Assembly: GCF_003663825.1 (NCBI RefSeq)
Contig: NZ_RCCC01000001.1
Location: 3,666,501 to 3,730,500, forward strand
Source of the DNA: Acidovorax sp. 106
GTDB lineage: Bacteria; Pseudomonadota; Gammaproteobacteria; Burkholderiales; Burkholderiaceae_C
Direction of reading: 5' to 3'
DNA: 64,000 bases
In this document: positions 28,406 to 39,234 of the stretch, piece after piece
Layout of the letters: every line of letters begins with the position of its first letter
Numbering within the stretch: position 1 is the stretch's first letter
The notes under the pieces: model-generated
Told to the model about the DNA's origin: nothing
What the model saw: only the letters and a program-made list of their open reading frames with translations
Databases searched by the model: none
Program-made: the position numbers and the translations under genes

Positions 28406-30955
28406 GTGATTTCTTCCGAACTGCTGACAGATCTTCTCTACCCCGAGGGCGACAGCCTAATGGGCCCGCATGCGCATGGGCGCATGCAAGCCCTGCTGGA
28501 CGTGGTGCCTGTCGCGCTGCTGGAGTTCCGCCTGGAGGAAGACCACCTTTACCTGTGGGCGGCCAACGCCGCCGCCCGGCGCATGCCGGGCCTGGGCGCA
28601 GTACGTGAGGAGGGCGTGCTGGCCGAGGTCGTTTTTGATTTGCTCGCAGGCACCTCTTTGGTGGAGCAGCTGTGCGCAGTGGCCCGCCTGGGCGTGCCGC
28701 TGGACTGCCGCCAGGTGGTGCGCGAGGGCACACGGGTGCAACTGGCGTGGGACTTGTCGGCCCGGCGCGTGGCCGACCACTGCATCGTGGTGAGCGTGCG
28801 CGACGCCTCTGAGGCCGAAAACCTGCGCGTGGCATTGGCCAGCGCCGAGGCCGCATTGGACGATGCGCGCCGCGACCTGCACGAGCAGACCGAGGTCTTC
28901 AACACCATGGAGAGTCTGGCCCACGCAGGCCACTGGCGCCGCATTGAAGACCCGGGTGAGACGGTGTTGCTGTGGTCGCCCGGCCTGTGTGACATTGCTG
29001 GGTTCGAGCGCCAGGAGTGGCTTAGCACGGAGCGTGCAGTCAGTGGCATCCCTGCCGAAGACCGTGTGGTTTACGACAAGGCCTGCCGATTGGGTGATGG
29101 CTCTGACATGGAGTACCGCTGGCAACGCCCCGATGGCGAGGTGCGCTGGATGCGTTCGCGCGTGCGGCATTCGCTGTCGCGGGACGGCATGTCGGTGCAA
29201 ATGGGTGTGGTGCAGGATGTGACGGAAGAGCACCGCGCTGCCGAGCAGTTGCGTGAGCAGTTACTGTTCATCCAGCGCATTGCCAGCCGCATTCCGGGCT
29301 TCATTTACCAATACCGCCTGCATGCCGATGGCTCCACGGCCAGCGTGCAGTACATCAGCGATGCCGTGCGGCAGTTTTTGGGCGTCACGCCGGGCGAGGT
29401 GGCGCGAGACCATGGCCTGCTGCTCAAGCATGTGGTTCCTGAAGATGCGCCACAGCTGCGCCGCTCGGCTCTGGTGTCGGTGCGTCGCATGGTGCCCTGG
29501 CAGTGCGAATACCGCGTCAATACGCCCGAGGGCGACGTGCGCTGGCACATGACCAGCGCCGTGCCCCACAAGGAACCTGATGGAACGGTGCTGTCGCATG
29601 GCTTCACCATGGACATCACAGACCGCAAGCGAGCAGAGCAAGAGATCGAGCGGCTGGCGTTCTACGACGCATTGACCGGGCTGCCCAACCGCAGGTTGCT
29701 GCTGGACCGCCTGCAACGCTCCATCGCCGCAGGCCAACGCACCAAAGCCCAAGGGGCGCTGCTGTTCATCGACCTCGATAACTTCAAAGACTTGAACGAC
29801 ACCCTGGGCCACGACATGGGCGACCAGCTTTTGTCCCAAGTGGCCGCCCGATTGGTGGGCAGCGTGCGCGAAGCCGACACCGTCGCGCGCTTTGGGGGGG
29901 ACGAATTCGTCGTCATGCTGGAAAACCTCAGCGCCGACCTGCACGAAGCCGCCAGCCAAGCAGAAATCGTCGCCGACAAACTGCTGGCCAGCCTGAACGA
30001 ACCCTTCGCGCTGGACGGAGGGCAACACTACAGCACCCCCAGCATCGGCATCACCCTGTACGGGGAACAACGCCTGAGCGTAGACGAACTGCTCAAACGC
30101 GCAGACCTGGCCATGTACCAGGCCAAAGCTGCAGGACGCAACACCCAACGCTTCTTTGACCCCGACATGCAAGCGGCAGTCAACGCCCGCTCCAACCTGG
30201 AAGCCGACCTGCGCCAAGGCCTGGCGCGGGGCGAACTCATGGTGCACTACCAGCCCGTGGTGGACCAAGACGGCAAACTCGTGGGGGCAGAAGCACTGGC
30301 CCGCTGGCGCCACCCCCAGCGCGGCATGATCAGCCCGGCAGACTTCATCCCCCTGGCAGAGCAAACCGGCCTCATCCTGCCGCTGGGGCAAACCGTACTG
30401 CACACCGCGTGCAGCCAACTGGCCGCCTGGGCGCAAAACCCGGCCACAGCGCACCTGACCCTGTCCGTGAACGTCAGCGCCCGGCAATTCAGACAAGCAG
30501 GCTTCGTGGCCCAAGTGCTGGGCACCTTGAAAGACTGCCAAGCCGACCCAAGCCGACTCAAACTCGAACTCACGGAAAGCCTGCTGCTGGGAGACATAGA
30601 AGACACGATAGAGCGCATGGAGCAACTCAAGAAAGAAGGGGTGGGCTTTGCGCTGGATGACTTTGGCACGGGGTACTCGAGTTTGAGCTACCTCAAGCGG
30701 CTACCGCTGGACCAGGTGAAGATAGACCAGAGCTTTGTGCGGGACGTGCTGAGCGACCCGAACGACGCGGCGATTGTGAGGACGATCTTGGCGCTGGCCA
30801 AGAGCTTGGACTTGGAGGTGGTGGCCGAGGGGGTGGAGACGGCGGGGCAGCTGGGGTTTTTGAGGCTGCACGGGTGCGAGGGGTTCCAGGGGTATCTGTT
30901 TGGCAGACCGGTCCCTGTGGAAGAGATGGACGCGTTTTTGTACCCGCACCAGTAG
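28406..30955 (+). CDS. PAS-GGDEF-EAL c-di-GMP signalling protein
   Basis: About 849 residues, cytoplasmic. A degenerate PAS (from about 20), two further PAS/PAC domains (about 185-300 and 305-425), a GGDEF domain with intact GGDEF at 497-501 and an RxxD site (READ), and an EAL domain with EAL at 629-631 and DDFGTGYSSL. Both catalytic motifs are intact, so it could make and break c-di-GMP. The start is uncertain: GTG 28406 is used, ATG 28460 or TTG 28310 are alternatives. Third-position base choice changes inside the EAL domain near 30640. Confidence 0.88.
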   Translation: MISSELLTDLLYPEGDSLMGPHAHGRMQALLDVVPVALLEFRLEEDHLYLWAANAAARRMPGLGAVREEGVLAEVVFDLLAGTSLVEQLCAVARLGVPLDCRQVVREGTRVQLAWDLSARRVADHCIVVSVRDASEAENLRVALASAEAALDDARRDLHEQTEVFNTMESLAHAGHWRRIEDPGETVLLWSPGLCDIAGFERQEWLSTERAVSGIPAEDRVVYDKACRLGDGSDMEYRWQRPDGEVRWMRSRVRHSLSRDGMSVQMGVVQDVTEEHRAAEQLREQLLFIQRIASRIPGFIYQYRLHADGSTASVQYISDAVRQFLGVTPGEVARDHGLLLKHVVPEDAPQLRRSALVSVRRMVPWQCEYRVNTPEGDVRWHMTSAVPHKEPDGTVLSHGFTMDITDRKRAEQEIERLAFYDALTGLPNRRLLLDRLQRSIAAGQRTKAQGALLFIDLDNFKDLNDTLGHDMGDQLLSQVAARLVGSVREADTVARFGGDEFVVMLENLSADLHEAASQAEIVADKLLASLNEPFALDGGQHYSTPSIGITLYGEQRLSVDELLKRADLAMYQAKAAGRNTQRFFDPDMQAAVNARSNLEADLRQGLARGELMVHYQPVVDQDGKLVGAEALARWRHPQRGMISPADFIPLAEQTGLILPLGQTVLHTACSQLAAWAQNPATAHLTLSVNVSARQFRQAGFVAQVLGTLKDCQADPSRLKLELTESLLLGDIEDTIERMEQLKKEGVGFALDDFGTGYSSLSYLKRLPLDQVKIDQSFVRDVLSDPNDAAIVRTILALAKSLDLEVVAEGVETAGQLGFLRLHGCEGFQGYLFGRPVPVEEMDAFLYPHQ

Positions 30956-31094
30956 CACCATGGTGGCGAGCGCGTGACGCTGCAGTGCCACTTGGCGCAG
31001 CCGGTTCCTGCGGTGCGTGGCGGAAGGGCCTATTCAGCGGCGAAATATCTCCATCGATAGCGCGTGGGTGCGTTCAGTCTTTAGGGAGTGAGTG

Positions 31095-31163
31095 ATGCGC
31101 GATAAATCATTTGGGTCAGACCATGGGTTGCGCAGCCTGAGTGCTGCGTTGCGCTGGGCGTGA
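31095..31163 (+). CDS. Possible 22-codon leader ORF before the hybrid kinase
   Basis: ATG 31095 has GGGAG 7 bp upstream (31084-31088). It encodes MRDKSFGSDHGLRSLSAALR plus two residues and its TGA overlaps the GTG at 31160 that opens the kinase frame (GTGA). The layout suggests translational coupling. No database evidence. Confidence 0.35.
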   Translation: MRDKSFGSDHGLRSLSAALRWA

Positions 31164-34100
31164 AGCAGATGGGTGGCGGCGTGGGGATGTTTGTGGACAA
31201 GGTTTTGGACCGCAATGCCGGGGGCTTCAGGGCTGTAGCCGTCGTGGCCGTGGCCGCATTGCTGGCGACCTGGCTCACGGTGGAGCTGTTTGCCTACTGG
31301 CGAGGGGTGGACCGCAACGAGGACCGCCAGACCAAAATGCAGCAAGCGGCCGATTTGCTCAACACCCAGGCCATGGGCTCCGGCATGTCGGGGGCTGTGT
31401 CGTTGTTGGGGCTGAGCGAGCCTTTGCTCAAAGACATGGCCCGGGGCGCGCTTGCGCCGGACTATCCGCAGGCGCTGGCCCGCCTGAGCGTGGCCCGCGA
31501 GCGGTTTTTGGTGCAAGGCGTGTACGTGATGTCGGCCGACGGCACAGTGGTGGCCCACGAGACTGCCGGGCCGCGTTCCACGGGCATCAATTTGGCTTAT
31601 CGCCCCTACTTCCAGCAAGCCATTCAGGGCGGGGTGAGCGTCTACCCGGCCATCGGCACCAACTCGCAGGAGCGCGGCCTCTATTACGCCGCCCCGCTGT
31701 ACGAGATGGACTCGCCCTCGGGCGCCATCATCGGTGTGGTGATGTTCAAGGTGGGTTTTGAGTCGTTTGACAGCCTGCTGGCGCGCATTGGCATGCCCGC
31801 TTTGCTGCTGTCGCCGCAGGGGGTGGCGTTTTCGTCCACGCGACCCGAATGGCTGTTTGCCGTGGCGCCGCCCCTTACGCAAGCTCGTATCGACAGCATT
31901 CGCGCATCGCGGCAGTTTGGGCGGCATTTTGACAAGGGCGTGGCGTCGGCATTGCCCTTCAGCCCCGAGTCCGCGCAGGTCGTGCTCAACGGGGTGCCCC
32001 ATGCCATTGCGCACCGTAGCATCGACCTGCGCGACCCGGGCGGGCAGTGGCAGCTGGTGCTGTTGGACGATGTGAGTGCCTTGATGCCCTGGTCGCAGCG
32101 CGTGCAGGTGGGGGCCGTGGCGTTTGTGCTGTTTGCGCTGCTGGGCTGGCTGCTGCTGGATTTGCTGCGCAGCCGCGCGCAGGTGGTGGCAGCGCTGGAG
32201 CGCTTCAGGGTGCTGGGGGCTGCGCTGGAGAGCAGCCCTGTGGCGGTGGTGATCACCGATGGGGATGGTCGCATTGAATGGGTCAATCCCCAGTACGAGC
32301 GCAACACCGGCTACACGCGGGAGGAAGTGCGAGGGGGCAAACCCTCGATCGTGGCCAGCGGCCAGACGCCTGCCGCAACCTACCAGTCCATGTGGGCCAC
32401 GTTGCTGTCAGGGCAGTCGTGGCGGGGCAATTTTGTGAACCAGCGCCGCGACGGCAGCATCTACCACGACGAGGCCACGTTGTCGCCTGTGTTCGATGCG
32501 CGGGGCAAGCGCATTGCCATCGTGGGCCTGCACGAAGAAGTGTCCGAGCGCATGCGCTCGCAGGCCGAACTGCAGCGCCGCGAGCGCCTGCTCAATGAGC
32601 TGCTGGAGCAGCAAACCGCCATTTTTGACAACGCCCCGCCCATCGTGCTGATTTGCGATGGGCAGCTGCGCCAGTTCAACCCCGCGTTTGTGGCCCTGAT
32701 GGGCGAAACATCGTCGCAACTGCTGGGGCGCTATGCGGCGTTCTTGTTTGGTGGCGATGTGCCCTTTGAGGCCTTCCGTGCCAAGGCCATGCCGGGGCTG
32801 GAGCCCGATGAGGCCGTGCGTGAGACGGCCTTGTTGCACCGCCCCGATGGCAGCAGCTTCCATGCGCGGCTGTCGGGGCGTAGGCTGCAGATGGAGGCGT
32901 TTGCCAATGCTTCGCTGTGGGTGATCGAGGACGTGACCGAGGCGCGCCAGGCCGAGGTGGCGCTGCGAGAAATCCATGAACGGCTGGAGCTGGCGCAGGA
33001 GGCCGGCAAGATTGGCGTCTTTGACGTGGACTTGCTCAGCGGCCGCATTCTGTGGTCTTCCAAGCTCTCGGTGATGATGGGCTTTGCCCCTGATTCGCAG
33101 CCCCAGTCGCGCGACGATTGGCTGGCCTGCCTGCACCCGCAGGACCGTGACCGCGCCCGCGACTACTTTGATGCCAGCATCGATGGCACGCAAGACTATT
33201 TGCGAGACTCCTGGCGCATCGTGCGGCCCGATGGCGAGGTGCGCTGGTTCCTGGAGGCCGCGCGCATCTTCCGCGACGAGCAGGGCAGGGCCGTGCGTGT
33301 AGTGGGCGTGAATGTCGATATCCACGACCAAAAGCAGCTGGAGGCCCAGGTGGCCGCGCAGTTGGACTTTCAGCAGGCATTGATCGATGCCATTCCCGTG
33401 CCCTTGTTCTACAAAGGAGCCGATGGCCGCTACATCGGCTTCAACCGCGCCTATGAGCAGGCGTTTGGTGTGCAGCGCGCCGAATTCATCGGCAAAACCG
33501 TTTACGACCTGGGCTTTTTGCCCGATGAGTTGCGCTCGCAGTTTGACCAGGATGCCGCGCAGGCCTTGGACGGCTTACGGGCAGTGCACAAAGAGGTGGA
33601 CCTGCCTTATGCCGATGGCCAGATGCACCACACCCTGTTTTGGCTGCACGGCTTTTTGAGACCTGATGGGTCTGCGGGCGGTGCGATCGGAACGTTTGTC
33701 GACATCACCGAGCGCAAGCTGGCAGAACAAAGCCTGTTGCGCGCCAAAGACTTGGCTGAGGAGTCGACCGCGCTCAAGTCCAATTTTCTGGCCAACATGA
33801 GCCATGAAATCCGCACCCCGATGAACGCCATCATCGGGATGTCGCACCTGGCTCTCAAATCGGGCCTGAACCCGCGCCAGCACGACTACGTGAGCAAGAT
33901 CCAGCAGGCCGGCCAACACCTGCTGGGGGTCATCAACGACATCCTGGATTTTTCAAAGATCGAGGCGGGCAAGCTGTCGGTGGAAAAGCAGCCCTTTGTG
34001 CTGGACCGCCTGCTGGAGAGCGTGGCCGATGTGGTGGGCTACAAGGCGGGCGTCAAGGGCTTGGAGCTGGTATGCGATGTGGCCAGCGATGTGCCCCCGA

Positions 34101-36052
34101 ATCTGGTGGGGGATGCTTTGCGCTTGGGGCAGATCTTGATCAACTACGCCAACAACGCCATCAAGTTCACTGACAAAGGCGAGATCAGCATTGTGGTGCG
34201 CCTGCTCGAGCAAAGTGCCCAACGCGTCATGTTGCGCTTTGAGGTGCGTGACACGGGCATCGGGCTGACGCCAGAGCAGATTGCGCGCTTGTTTCAGAGC
34301 TTTCAGCAGGCCGACACCTCCACCACGCGCCGCTATGGTGGCACCGGGCTGGGGCTGGCCATCTGCAAGAGCCTGGCGGAGTTGATGGGGGGCGAGGTGG
34401 GCGTGCGCAGCGAGTTTGGGCGGGGCTCCACGTTCTGGATCACGTTGCCGTTGGAACGCGGCGCCCCCGCGCGGGTGCTGCAGCCGCCGGCCGACCTGCG
34501 CGGGCGGCGTGTGCTGGTGGTGGACGACAACCACACCGCTGCCACGGTGCTGTCAGAAATGCTGATGGCCATGGGCTTTGAGGTGGACCAGGTCTACTCC
34601 GGCCTGGAGGCCTTGCAGACGCTGCGCGAATCCATGGGCAAGCCGCGCCCCTATGGGCTGTTGCTGCTGGACTGGCACATGCCAGGCATGGATGGCGTGG
34701 AGCTGGCCCGGCACATTCGCAGCCTGGGCATGCCCCAGGTGCCGCAGATGCTCATGGTCACCGCCTATGGGCGCGAAGATGTGATGCGCGCTGCCCGCGC
34801 CGAGGGCATTGAGACGGTACTGATCAAGCCGGTCAATGCTTCAGTGCTGTTCGATACTTTGATGCAGCCTCTGGACGGCGCAAGCCACCTGCGAGTGCCT
34901 GCCGTGGCTCCGGCGGTGGAAGTCTTGCCCTTGGCGGTGCGCGGCGCCCGCGTGCTGCTGGTGGAGGACAACGAACTCAACCAGATCGTGGCCGTGGAGT
35001 TGCTGCGTGACGCCGGCTTTGTGGTAGATGTGGCGGACAACGGCAAGATGGCCCTGGACCAACTGGAACAAACCAGCTACGACGCTGTGCTGATGGACAT
35101 GCAGATGCCTGTGATGGATGGGGAGACCGCTACCCGGCAGTTGCGCCGTGACTCGCGCTACCGTGATCTGCCCATCATCGCCATGACGGCCAATGCCATG
35201 GAGTCAGACCGGCAACGCTGCTTTGATGCGGGTATGAACGACCATGTGGCCAAACCCATTGAGCCTGCCGCGTTGTGGGCCGCGCTCTCGCGCTGGATCC
35301 GTCCGCGCCCCGGTCTAGGGGTGCAGGCTGTGCCGGCGCCCGCGCTGTCACAGCCCCTGGCGGTGCCTGCCGCGCCTGTGCCCCGCCCAGTGGGCTGGCC
35401 GCCGGTGGTGCTGGGGCTCAACACTACGTTGGGACTACAGCGTGCGCTGGGCAAGCCTGCGCTATATGCCGACATGCTGACCCGCTTTGTGCAAGCGCAG
35501 TCGTCGGTGGTGTCCCAGATCGATGCGGCCATTGCGGGCGGGGACCGCGCGCTGGCCGAACGGCTGGCACACACGCTGCGCTCGGTGGCGGCCAATATCG
35601 GGGCGCAGGAGGCCTCAGAGCATGCGCATGCGTTGGAGCAGGCCCTGCGCAACCCGCAAGTGGACCGTTCGACCCCCCAGTTGATTCCGCTGCTGGGTGC
35701 GCTGGCGGCGTCCATGCAGCCGTTGGTGGCAGGCTTGCAAGCGTGGGTGCGTCAGTCTGAGCTGGCGCAGGTCTCGCCCGTGCCTGTGGCGCCAGCGTCC
35801 ACCCCAGAGGTGGCCCTGACATCGCCCGACGACGCATTGGCGCAGTTGCGTCAACTGCTGGAGCGTGATGACCCGGCGGCCACCGAGTTTTTGCAACACA
35901 ATGCAACAATGCTTCAGGTCGTGCTGGGCGAAAGCTTTGCGGTGGTGCAAGCGCAAGTTCGCAACTTTGATTTCGAGTTGGCCCTGGAGCAGATGCCCGA
36001 GCGGCGGGAGGGCGATTCTCCGGATCGACCCGTTGGCGGCCAGGATCTCTGA
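31160..36052 (+). CDS. Hybrid sensor histidine kinase (Cache, PAS, HisKA, HATPase, two REC, Hpt)
   Basis: 1630 residues. TM1 at about 22-44, a periplasmic Cache-type sensor (45-305), TM2 at about 312-336, then four PAS/PAC units (about 350-465, 485-600, 610-725, 735-860). HisKA phospho-acceptor is H882 ([18 protein letters not shown]); the HATPase has DTGIGL and GGTGLGLAI. Receiver 1 has D1171, receiver 2 D1313, and a C-terminal Hpt domain has H1471 ([15 protein letters not shown]). This is a BarA/TorS-like phosphorelay. GTG 31160 overlaps the stop of a short leader ORF; ATG 31169 is the alternative. The HD-GYP regulator 24 bp downstream is the likely output. Confidence 0.92.
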   Translation: MKQMGGGVGMFVDKVLDRNAGGFRAVAVVAVAALLATWLTVELFAYWRGVDRNEDRQTKMQQAADLLNTQAMGSGMSGAVSLLGLSEPLLKDMARGALAPDYPQALARLSVARERFLVQGVYVMSADGTVVAHETAGPRSTGINLAYRPYFQQAIQGGVSVYPAIGTNSQERGLYYAAPLYEMDSPSGAIIGVVMFKVGFESFDSLLARIGMPALLLSPQGVAFSSTRPEWLFAVAPPLTQARIDSIRASRQFGRHFDKGVASALPFSPESAQVVLNGVPHAIAHRSIDLRDPGGQWQLVLLDDVSALMPWSQRVQVGAVAFVLFALLGWLLLDLLRSRAQVVAALERFRVLGAALESSPVAVVITDGDGRIEWVNPQYERNTGYTREEVRGGKPSIVASGQTPAATYQSMWATLLSGQSWRGNFVNQRRDGSIYHDEATLSPVFDARGKRIAIVGLHEEVSERMRSQAELQRRERLLNELLEQQTAIFDNAPPIVLICDGQLRQFNPAFVALMGETSSQLLGRYAAFLFGGDVPFEAFRAKAMPGLEPDEAVRETALLHRPDGSSFHARLSGRRLQMEAFANASLWVIEDVTEARQAEVALREIHERLELAQEAGKIGVFDVDLLSGRILWSSKLSVMMGFAPDSQPQSRDDWLACLHPQDRDRARDYFDASIDGTQDYLRDSWRIVRPDGEVRWFLEAARIFRDEQGRAVRVVGVNVDIHDQKQLEAQVAAQLDFQQALIDAIPVPLFYKGADGRYIGFNRAYEQAFGVQRAEFIGKTVYDLGFLPDELRSQFDQDAAQALDGLRAVHKEVDLPYADGQMHHTLFWLHGFLRPDGSAGGAIGTFVDITERKLAEQSLLRAKDLAEESTALKSNFLANMSHEIRTPMNAIIGMSHLALKSGLNPRQHDYVSKIQQAGQHLLGVINDILDFSKIEAGKLSVEKQPFVLDRLLESVADVVGYKAGVKGLELVCDVASDVPPNLVGDALRLGQILINYANNAIKFTDKGEISIVVRLLEQSAQRVMLRFEVRDTGIGLTPEQIARLFQSFQQADTSTTRRYGGTGLGLAICKSLAELMGGEVGVRSEFGRGSTFWITLPLERGAPARVLQPPADLRGRRVLVVDDNHTAATVLSEMLMAMGFEVDQVYSGLEALQTLRESMGKPRPYGLLLLDWHMPGMDGVELARHIRSLGMPQVPQMLMVTAYGREDVMRAARAEGIETVLIKPVNASVLFDTLMQPLDGASHLRVPAVAPAVEVLPLAVRGARVLLVEDNELNQIVAVELLRDAGFVVDVADNGKMALDQLEQTSYDAVLMDMQMPVMDGETATRQLRRDSRYRDLPIIAMTANAMESDRQRCFDAGMNDHVAKPIEPAALWAALSRWIRPRPGLGVQAVPAPALSQPLAVPAAPVPRPVGWPPVVLGLNTTLGLQRALGKPALYADMLTRFVQAQSSVVSQIDAAIAGGDRALAERLAHTLRSVAANIGAQEASEHAHALEQALRNPQVDRSTPQLIPLLGALAASMQPLVAGLQAWVRQSELAQVSPVPVAPASTPEVALTSPDDALAQLRQLLERDDPAATEFLQHNATMLQVVLGESFAVVQAQVRNFDFELALEQMPERREGDSPDRPVGGQDL

Positions 36053-36076
36053 ACGGTGTACTTCGCAGGAATGCCC

Positions 36077-37207
36077 ATGGAACAAGCGCCCTTTGTCGTG
36101 AACTCATCCACCCTGGTGGATCAACACATTGCCACCGTGTTGGTGGTGGACGACACGCCCGAGAACCTCACGCTCATGGGCACTTTGCTGCGCGACCATT
36201 TCATGGTCAAGGTGGCCAACAACGGCGAGAAAGCCCTCAAGATCGCGATGTCTGGGACACCGCCTGACTTGGTGCTGCTGGACATCATGATGCCCGAGGT
36301 GGATGGCTACGAAGTTTGCCGCCGCCTGAAGGCCAATGCAGCCACCCGCGACATCCCGGTGATCTTTTTGACGGCCCGCTCAGACCCCGATGACGAGCGC
36401 ATGGGCCTGGCCCTGGGGGCGGTGGATTACATCACCAAGCCCATCAGCCCGCCGATTTTGCTGGCACGCGTCAACACCCACCTGGCGCTGAAGGCCACGG
36501 CCGACTTTTTGCGCGATAAAAGCGCGTACCTGGAGCGCGAAGTGGCCTTGCGTACCCTGGAGGTGCAGGCCATTCAGGACGTGACCATCATGGCCATGAC
36601 GTCGCTGGCAGAGACGCGTGACAACGAGACGGGCAACCACATCCGTCGCACCCAGCTGTATGTGAAAACCCTGGCCGAGCGCTTGCGCAACCACCCGCGC
36701 TTTGAGTCGCTGCTGACCGAACGCATGATCGAGCTGCTCTACAAATCGGCGCCGTTGCACGACATTGGCAAGATCGGCATCCCTGACAGCATCCTGCTCA
36801 AGCCTGGCAAGCTCACGGTGGAAGAGTTTGAAGTGATGAAAACCCACACCACCTTGGGGCGCAACGCCATCGAAGACGCCGAGCGGCGGCTGGGCATGCG
36901 GGTGGCGTTTTTGAGCGTGTCCAAGGAAATTGCCTACAGCCACCAGGAAAAGTGGGATGGCAGCGGCTATCCGCAGGGGCTGGCGGGCGAGGGTATTCCG
37001 GTGTCGGCCCGGCTGATGGCGGTGGCCGATGTGTACGACGCGTTGATCAACAAGCGCGTGTACAAGGTGGCTTTCTCGCACGAGCAGGCGTGCAGCACCA
37101 TTGTCAAAGGCAAGGGCACGCACTTTGACCCAGATATGGTGGATGCGTTTGTGGAGATTGCGGAAGACTTCCGCAACATCGCGCTGAAGTACCCCGACCC
37201 AGAATGA
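36077..37207 (+). CDS. Response regulator with HD-GYP phosphodiesterase domain
   Basis: 376 residues. Receiver domain about 18-140 with phospho-acceptor D69 (VLLDIMMPEVDG), then an HD-GYP domain with HD at 228-229 (LHDIGKIGIP), HTTLG, HQEKWDGSGYP (GYP 297-299) and the KTH motif. It should hydrolyse c-di-GMP when phosphorylated. ATG 36077 is chosen because GCAGGA ends 6 bp upstream; the earlier ATG 36071 directly abuts that site. It follows the hybrid kinase and is presumably its partner. Confidence 0.92.
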   Translation: MEQAPFVVNSSTLVDQHIATVLVVDDTPENLTLMGTLLRDHFMVKVANNGEKALKIAMSGTPPDLVLLDIMMPEVDGYEVCRRLKANAATRDIPVIFLTARSDPDDERMGLALGAVDYITKPISPPILLARVNTHLALKATADFLRDKSAYLEREVALRTLEVQAIQDVTIMAMTSLAETRDNETGNHIRRTQLYVKTLAERLRNHPRFESLLTERMIELLYKSAPLHDIGKIGIPDSILLKPGKLTVEEFEVMKTHTTLGRNAIEDAERRLGMRVAFLSVSKEIAYSHQEKWDGSGYPQGLAGEGIPVSARLMAVADVYDALINKRVYKVAFSHEQACSTIVKGKGTHFDPDMVDAFVEIAEDFRNIALKYPDPE

Positions 37208-37210
37208 GCA

Positions 37211-37231
37211 ACGGGCCCTTGAGGGGCCCGT
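37211..37231. terminator. GC-rich hairpin between convergent genes
   Basis: CGGGCCC (37212-37218) and GGGCCCG (37224-37230) around TTGAG, extended by an A-T pair. It stands right after the HD-GYP stop and faces suhB from the other side. No T-run follows, so termination strength is doubtful. Confidence 0.4.
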
Positions 37232-37299
37232 GTGGTGCTGTCTTGCGATGCCTTTGAGCTGCTGCACGGAGTCAACCGCGCAGCAGCCTGGGCCGGTGA

Positions 37300-38229
37300 T
37301 CAGAAGGGTGCGTCGCCTGTGGCCGATGCATCGCTCTGCGCGGCTGTTTCGCTCGCTGGGGTTGCAGCGTCTACCGTTTCATCCTCTGCGGCCTGGCGCA
37401 CAGCTGCCTTGTCGCCAGCGCCTGCAAACTTGCTGTACTTGCCCAGAATGGGAACGAGCTGGCCGTAAATGCGTGGGTTACCCGCCATGCATTCGCGCTG
37501 TTCCATGAAGTCGGCTTCGCCCGTGAAGTTGCCAATCAGGCCACCGGCTTCCGTCACCAGCAGCGAGCCCGCAGCCACGTCCCAGATCGACAGACCGGTT
37601 TCAAAGAAGCCATCGGTAAAGCCCGCAGCCACGTAAGCCAGGTCCAGCGCTGCAGCGCCGGGGCGGCGCAGGCCTGCCGTGCGTTGCATCACGTCGGCCA
37701 TCATGTTCATGTAGCTCTTGAAGTTGTCGCCCGGGCGGAAGGGGAAGCCGGTGGAGATCAGGCAGTCGTTGAGCTGGGTGCGCTTGCTCACGCGGATACG
37801 GCGCTCGTTCAGGTAGGCACCTCGGCCCTTGGTGGCGGTGAACAGGTCGTTGCGGCTGGGGTCGTACACCACGGCTTGTTCAACCTTGCCTTTGACGGTG
37901 AGTGCAATGCTCACGCAGTACACGGGAAAGCCGTGGATGAAGTTGGTGGTGCCGTCCAGTGGGTCAATCACCCAGACGAAGTCCGAGTCTTTGGCGCCGT
38001 ATTCTTTGCCCGACTCTTCGGCCAGGATGCCGTGGCCGGGGTAGGCTGTCAGCAGGGTTTCGATGATGATTTTCTCGGACGCATGATCCACTTCGGTCAC
38101 AAAGTCGTTGATCTGCTTTTGCGAGATACGCACGGATTCCACGTCCAGGGCCGCGCGGTTGATGATGGCGCCGGCGGCGCGTGCAGCCTTGATGGCCACG
38201 TTGAGCATGGGGTGCAGATTTGACGACAT
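37300..38229 (-). CDS. suhB: Inositol-1-monophosphatase SuhB
   Basis: 309 residues. Mg-dependent phosphatase of the inositol monophosphatase family; SuhB also joins the rRNA antitermination complex. Metal-binding motifs: [10 protein letters not shown] (about 65), [17 protein letters not shown] (about 88) and [18 protein letters not shown] (about 220). The C-terminal 45 residues form an Ala/Thr-rich acidic tail absent from the E. coli protein (267 aa). ATG 38229 chosen; longer frames overlap trmJ. Divergent from trmJ. Confidence 0.94.
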   Translation of the reverse strand: MSSNLHPMLNVAIKAARAAGAIINRAALDVESVRISQKQINDFVTEVDHASEKIIIETLLTAYPGHGILAEESGKEYGAKDSDFVWVIDPLDGTTNFIHGFPVYCVSIALTVKGKVEQAVVYDPSRNDLFTATKGRGAYLNERRIRVSKRTQLNDCLISTGFPFRPGDNFKSYMNMMADVMQRTAGLRRPGAAALDLAYVAAGFTDGFFETGLSIWDVAAGSLLVTEAGGLIGNFTGEADFMEQRECMAGNPRIYGQLVPILGKYSKFAGAGDKAAVRQAAEDETVDAATPASETAAQSDASATGDAPF

Positions 38230-38380
38230 AGATTGTGGTGGTGAGCAAGGCTTCAGATCGCGTTGCGCGATGCAAATGTCTTGCGGATCATGAGCGGTGA
38301 TCGCAGCCGGGCGATGCGGGCAGCGACAATAAGCCTTCCATTTTAACTGCACCGCCGGATTTTTTCCTAGCAGCCCGTTC

Positions 38381-39202
38381 ATGAAGACCCGTTTTGTCCT
38401 GATCAACACCAGCCATGCTGGCAATGTGGGCGCCGCCGCCCGCGCCATGAAAGTCATGGGTTTTGACGACTTGGTGCTGGTGGCGCCACGCTGGCCCAAT
38501 GTGCTGCGCAAGGAAGAAACCATCCAGCGCGCCAGCGGTGCGCTCGATGTGCTGGAGAAGGCGCGCATCGTGGCGACGCTGGACGAGGCGCTCGATGGCA
38601 TGAGCCACCTGTGCGCCACCGCCATGACCCCGCGCGACTTTGGCCCCCCGACGGTGGAGCCCCGTGCGCACTTTGAGATGCTATTGAAACAAGAGCGCCT
38701 TGCGCTGGATACACAAGCCTTGCAGCCTGAAAGTGCTTCAAACGCAGTGGCCGGTGAGGCCGACGGCGGCCGCCCAGCCCTAGCGGGCGGGCACACCGGT
38801 GTGGCGTTCCTGTTTGGCTCCGAGCGCTTTGGCATGACCAACGAGGACGTGTACCGCTGCCACGCGGCGCTCTCCATCCCTACCAACCCAGGCTTTGGCT
38901 CGCTCAACCTGGGGGCGGCCATCCAGGTCATTGCCTACGACTGGCGCCAGGCGCTGGGCGGCTTTGCCGTGCAAGATGCCACCCCCACCCGCGTGCAAGC
39001 CGATGCGGCGCAGGTAGCGGGCATGCTGGCCCACTGGGAGCAGGCGTTGACCGGCATCGGCTTTCTGGATCCCGCTGCACCCAAGAAGCTCATGCCCCGC
39101 CTGAACCAGCTTTTCAACCGCGCGCAACTCAGCCCCGAAGAAATCCACATCCTGCGTGGTGTCGCCAAAGCGATGATCGAAACCGCCCAGGCAAAACGCT
39201 AG
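38381..39202 (+). CDS. trmJ: tRNA (cytidine/uridine-2'-O)-methyltransferase TrmJ
   Basis: 273 residues. SPOUT methyltransferase that methylates the ribose at position 32 of certain tRNAs. N-terminal [23 protein letters not shown] and the knot region [15 protein letters not shown]...[19 protein letters not shown] are diagnostic. Between them is an insertion of about 40 residues ([20 protein letters not shown] and more) that is encoded by a degenerate dispersed repeat (38679-38745). It shares a divergent intergenic region with suhB. Confidence 0.93.
   Translation: MKTRFVLINTSHAGNVGAAARAMKVMGFDDLVLVAPRWPNVLRKEETIQRASGALDVLEKARIVATLDEALDGMSHLCATAMTPRDFGPPTVEPRAHFEMLLKQERLALDTQALQPESASNAVAGEADGGRPALAGGHTGVAFLFGSERFGMTNEDVYRCHAALSIPTNPGFGSLNLGAAIQVIAYDWRQALGGFAVQDATPTRVQADAAQVAGMLAHWEQALTGIGFLDPAAPKKLMPRLNQLFNRAQLSPEEIHILRGVAKAMIETAQAKR
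38679..38745 (+). repeat. Degenerate GCTATTAA-type repeat inside trmJ
   Basis: TGCTATTGAAACAAGAGCGC, then CTTGCGCTGGATACACAAGC. The order of GCTATT, TTGCGCT and AAGC follows the intergenic copies, with more divergence. Lies in frame in the insertion of TrmJ. Confidence 0.45.
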
Positions 39203-39234
39203 ACTGCGTTGCCATATTCCAAAAAAATCTCACC

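Noticed and set aside
31076..31106. GCGCGATAAA as a possible sigma-28 -10 element before the hybrid kinase
   Set aside because: No TAAA-type -35 element at the required distance, and the site falls within the short leader ORF.
37300..38931. Longer suhB frame starting near 38931
   Set aside because: The upstream part is the antisense of trmJ; the family start is at 38229.
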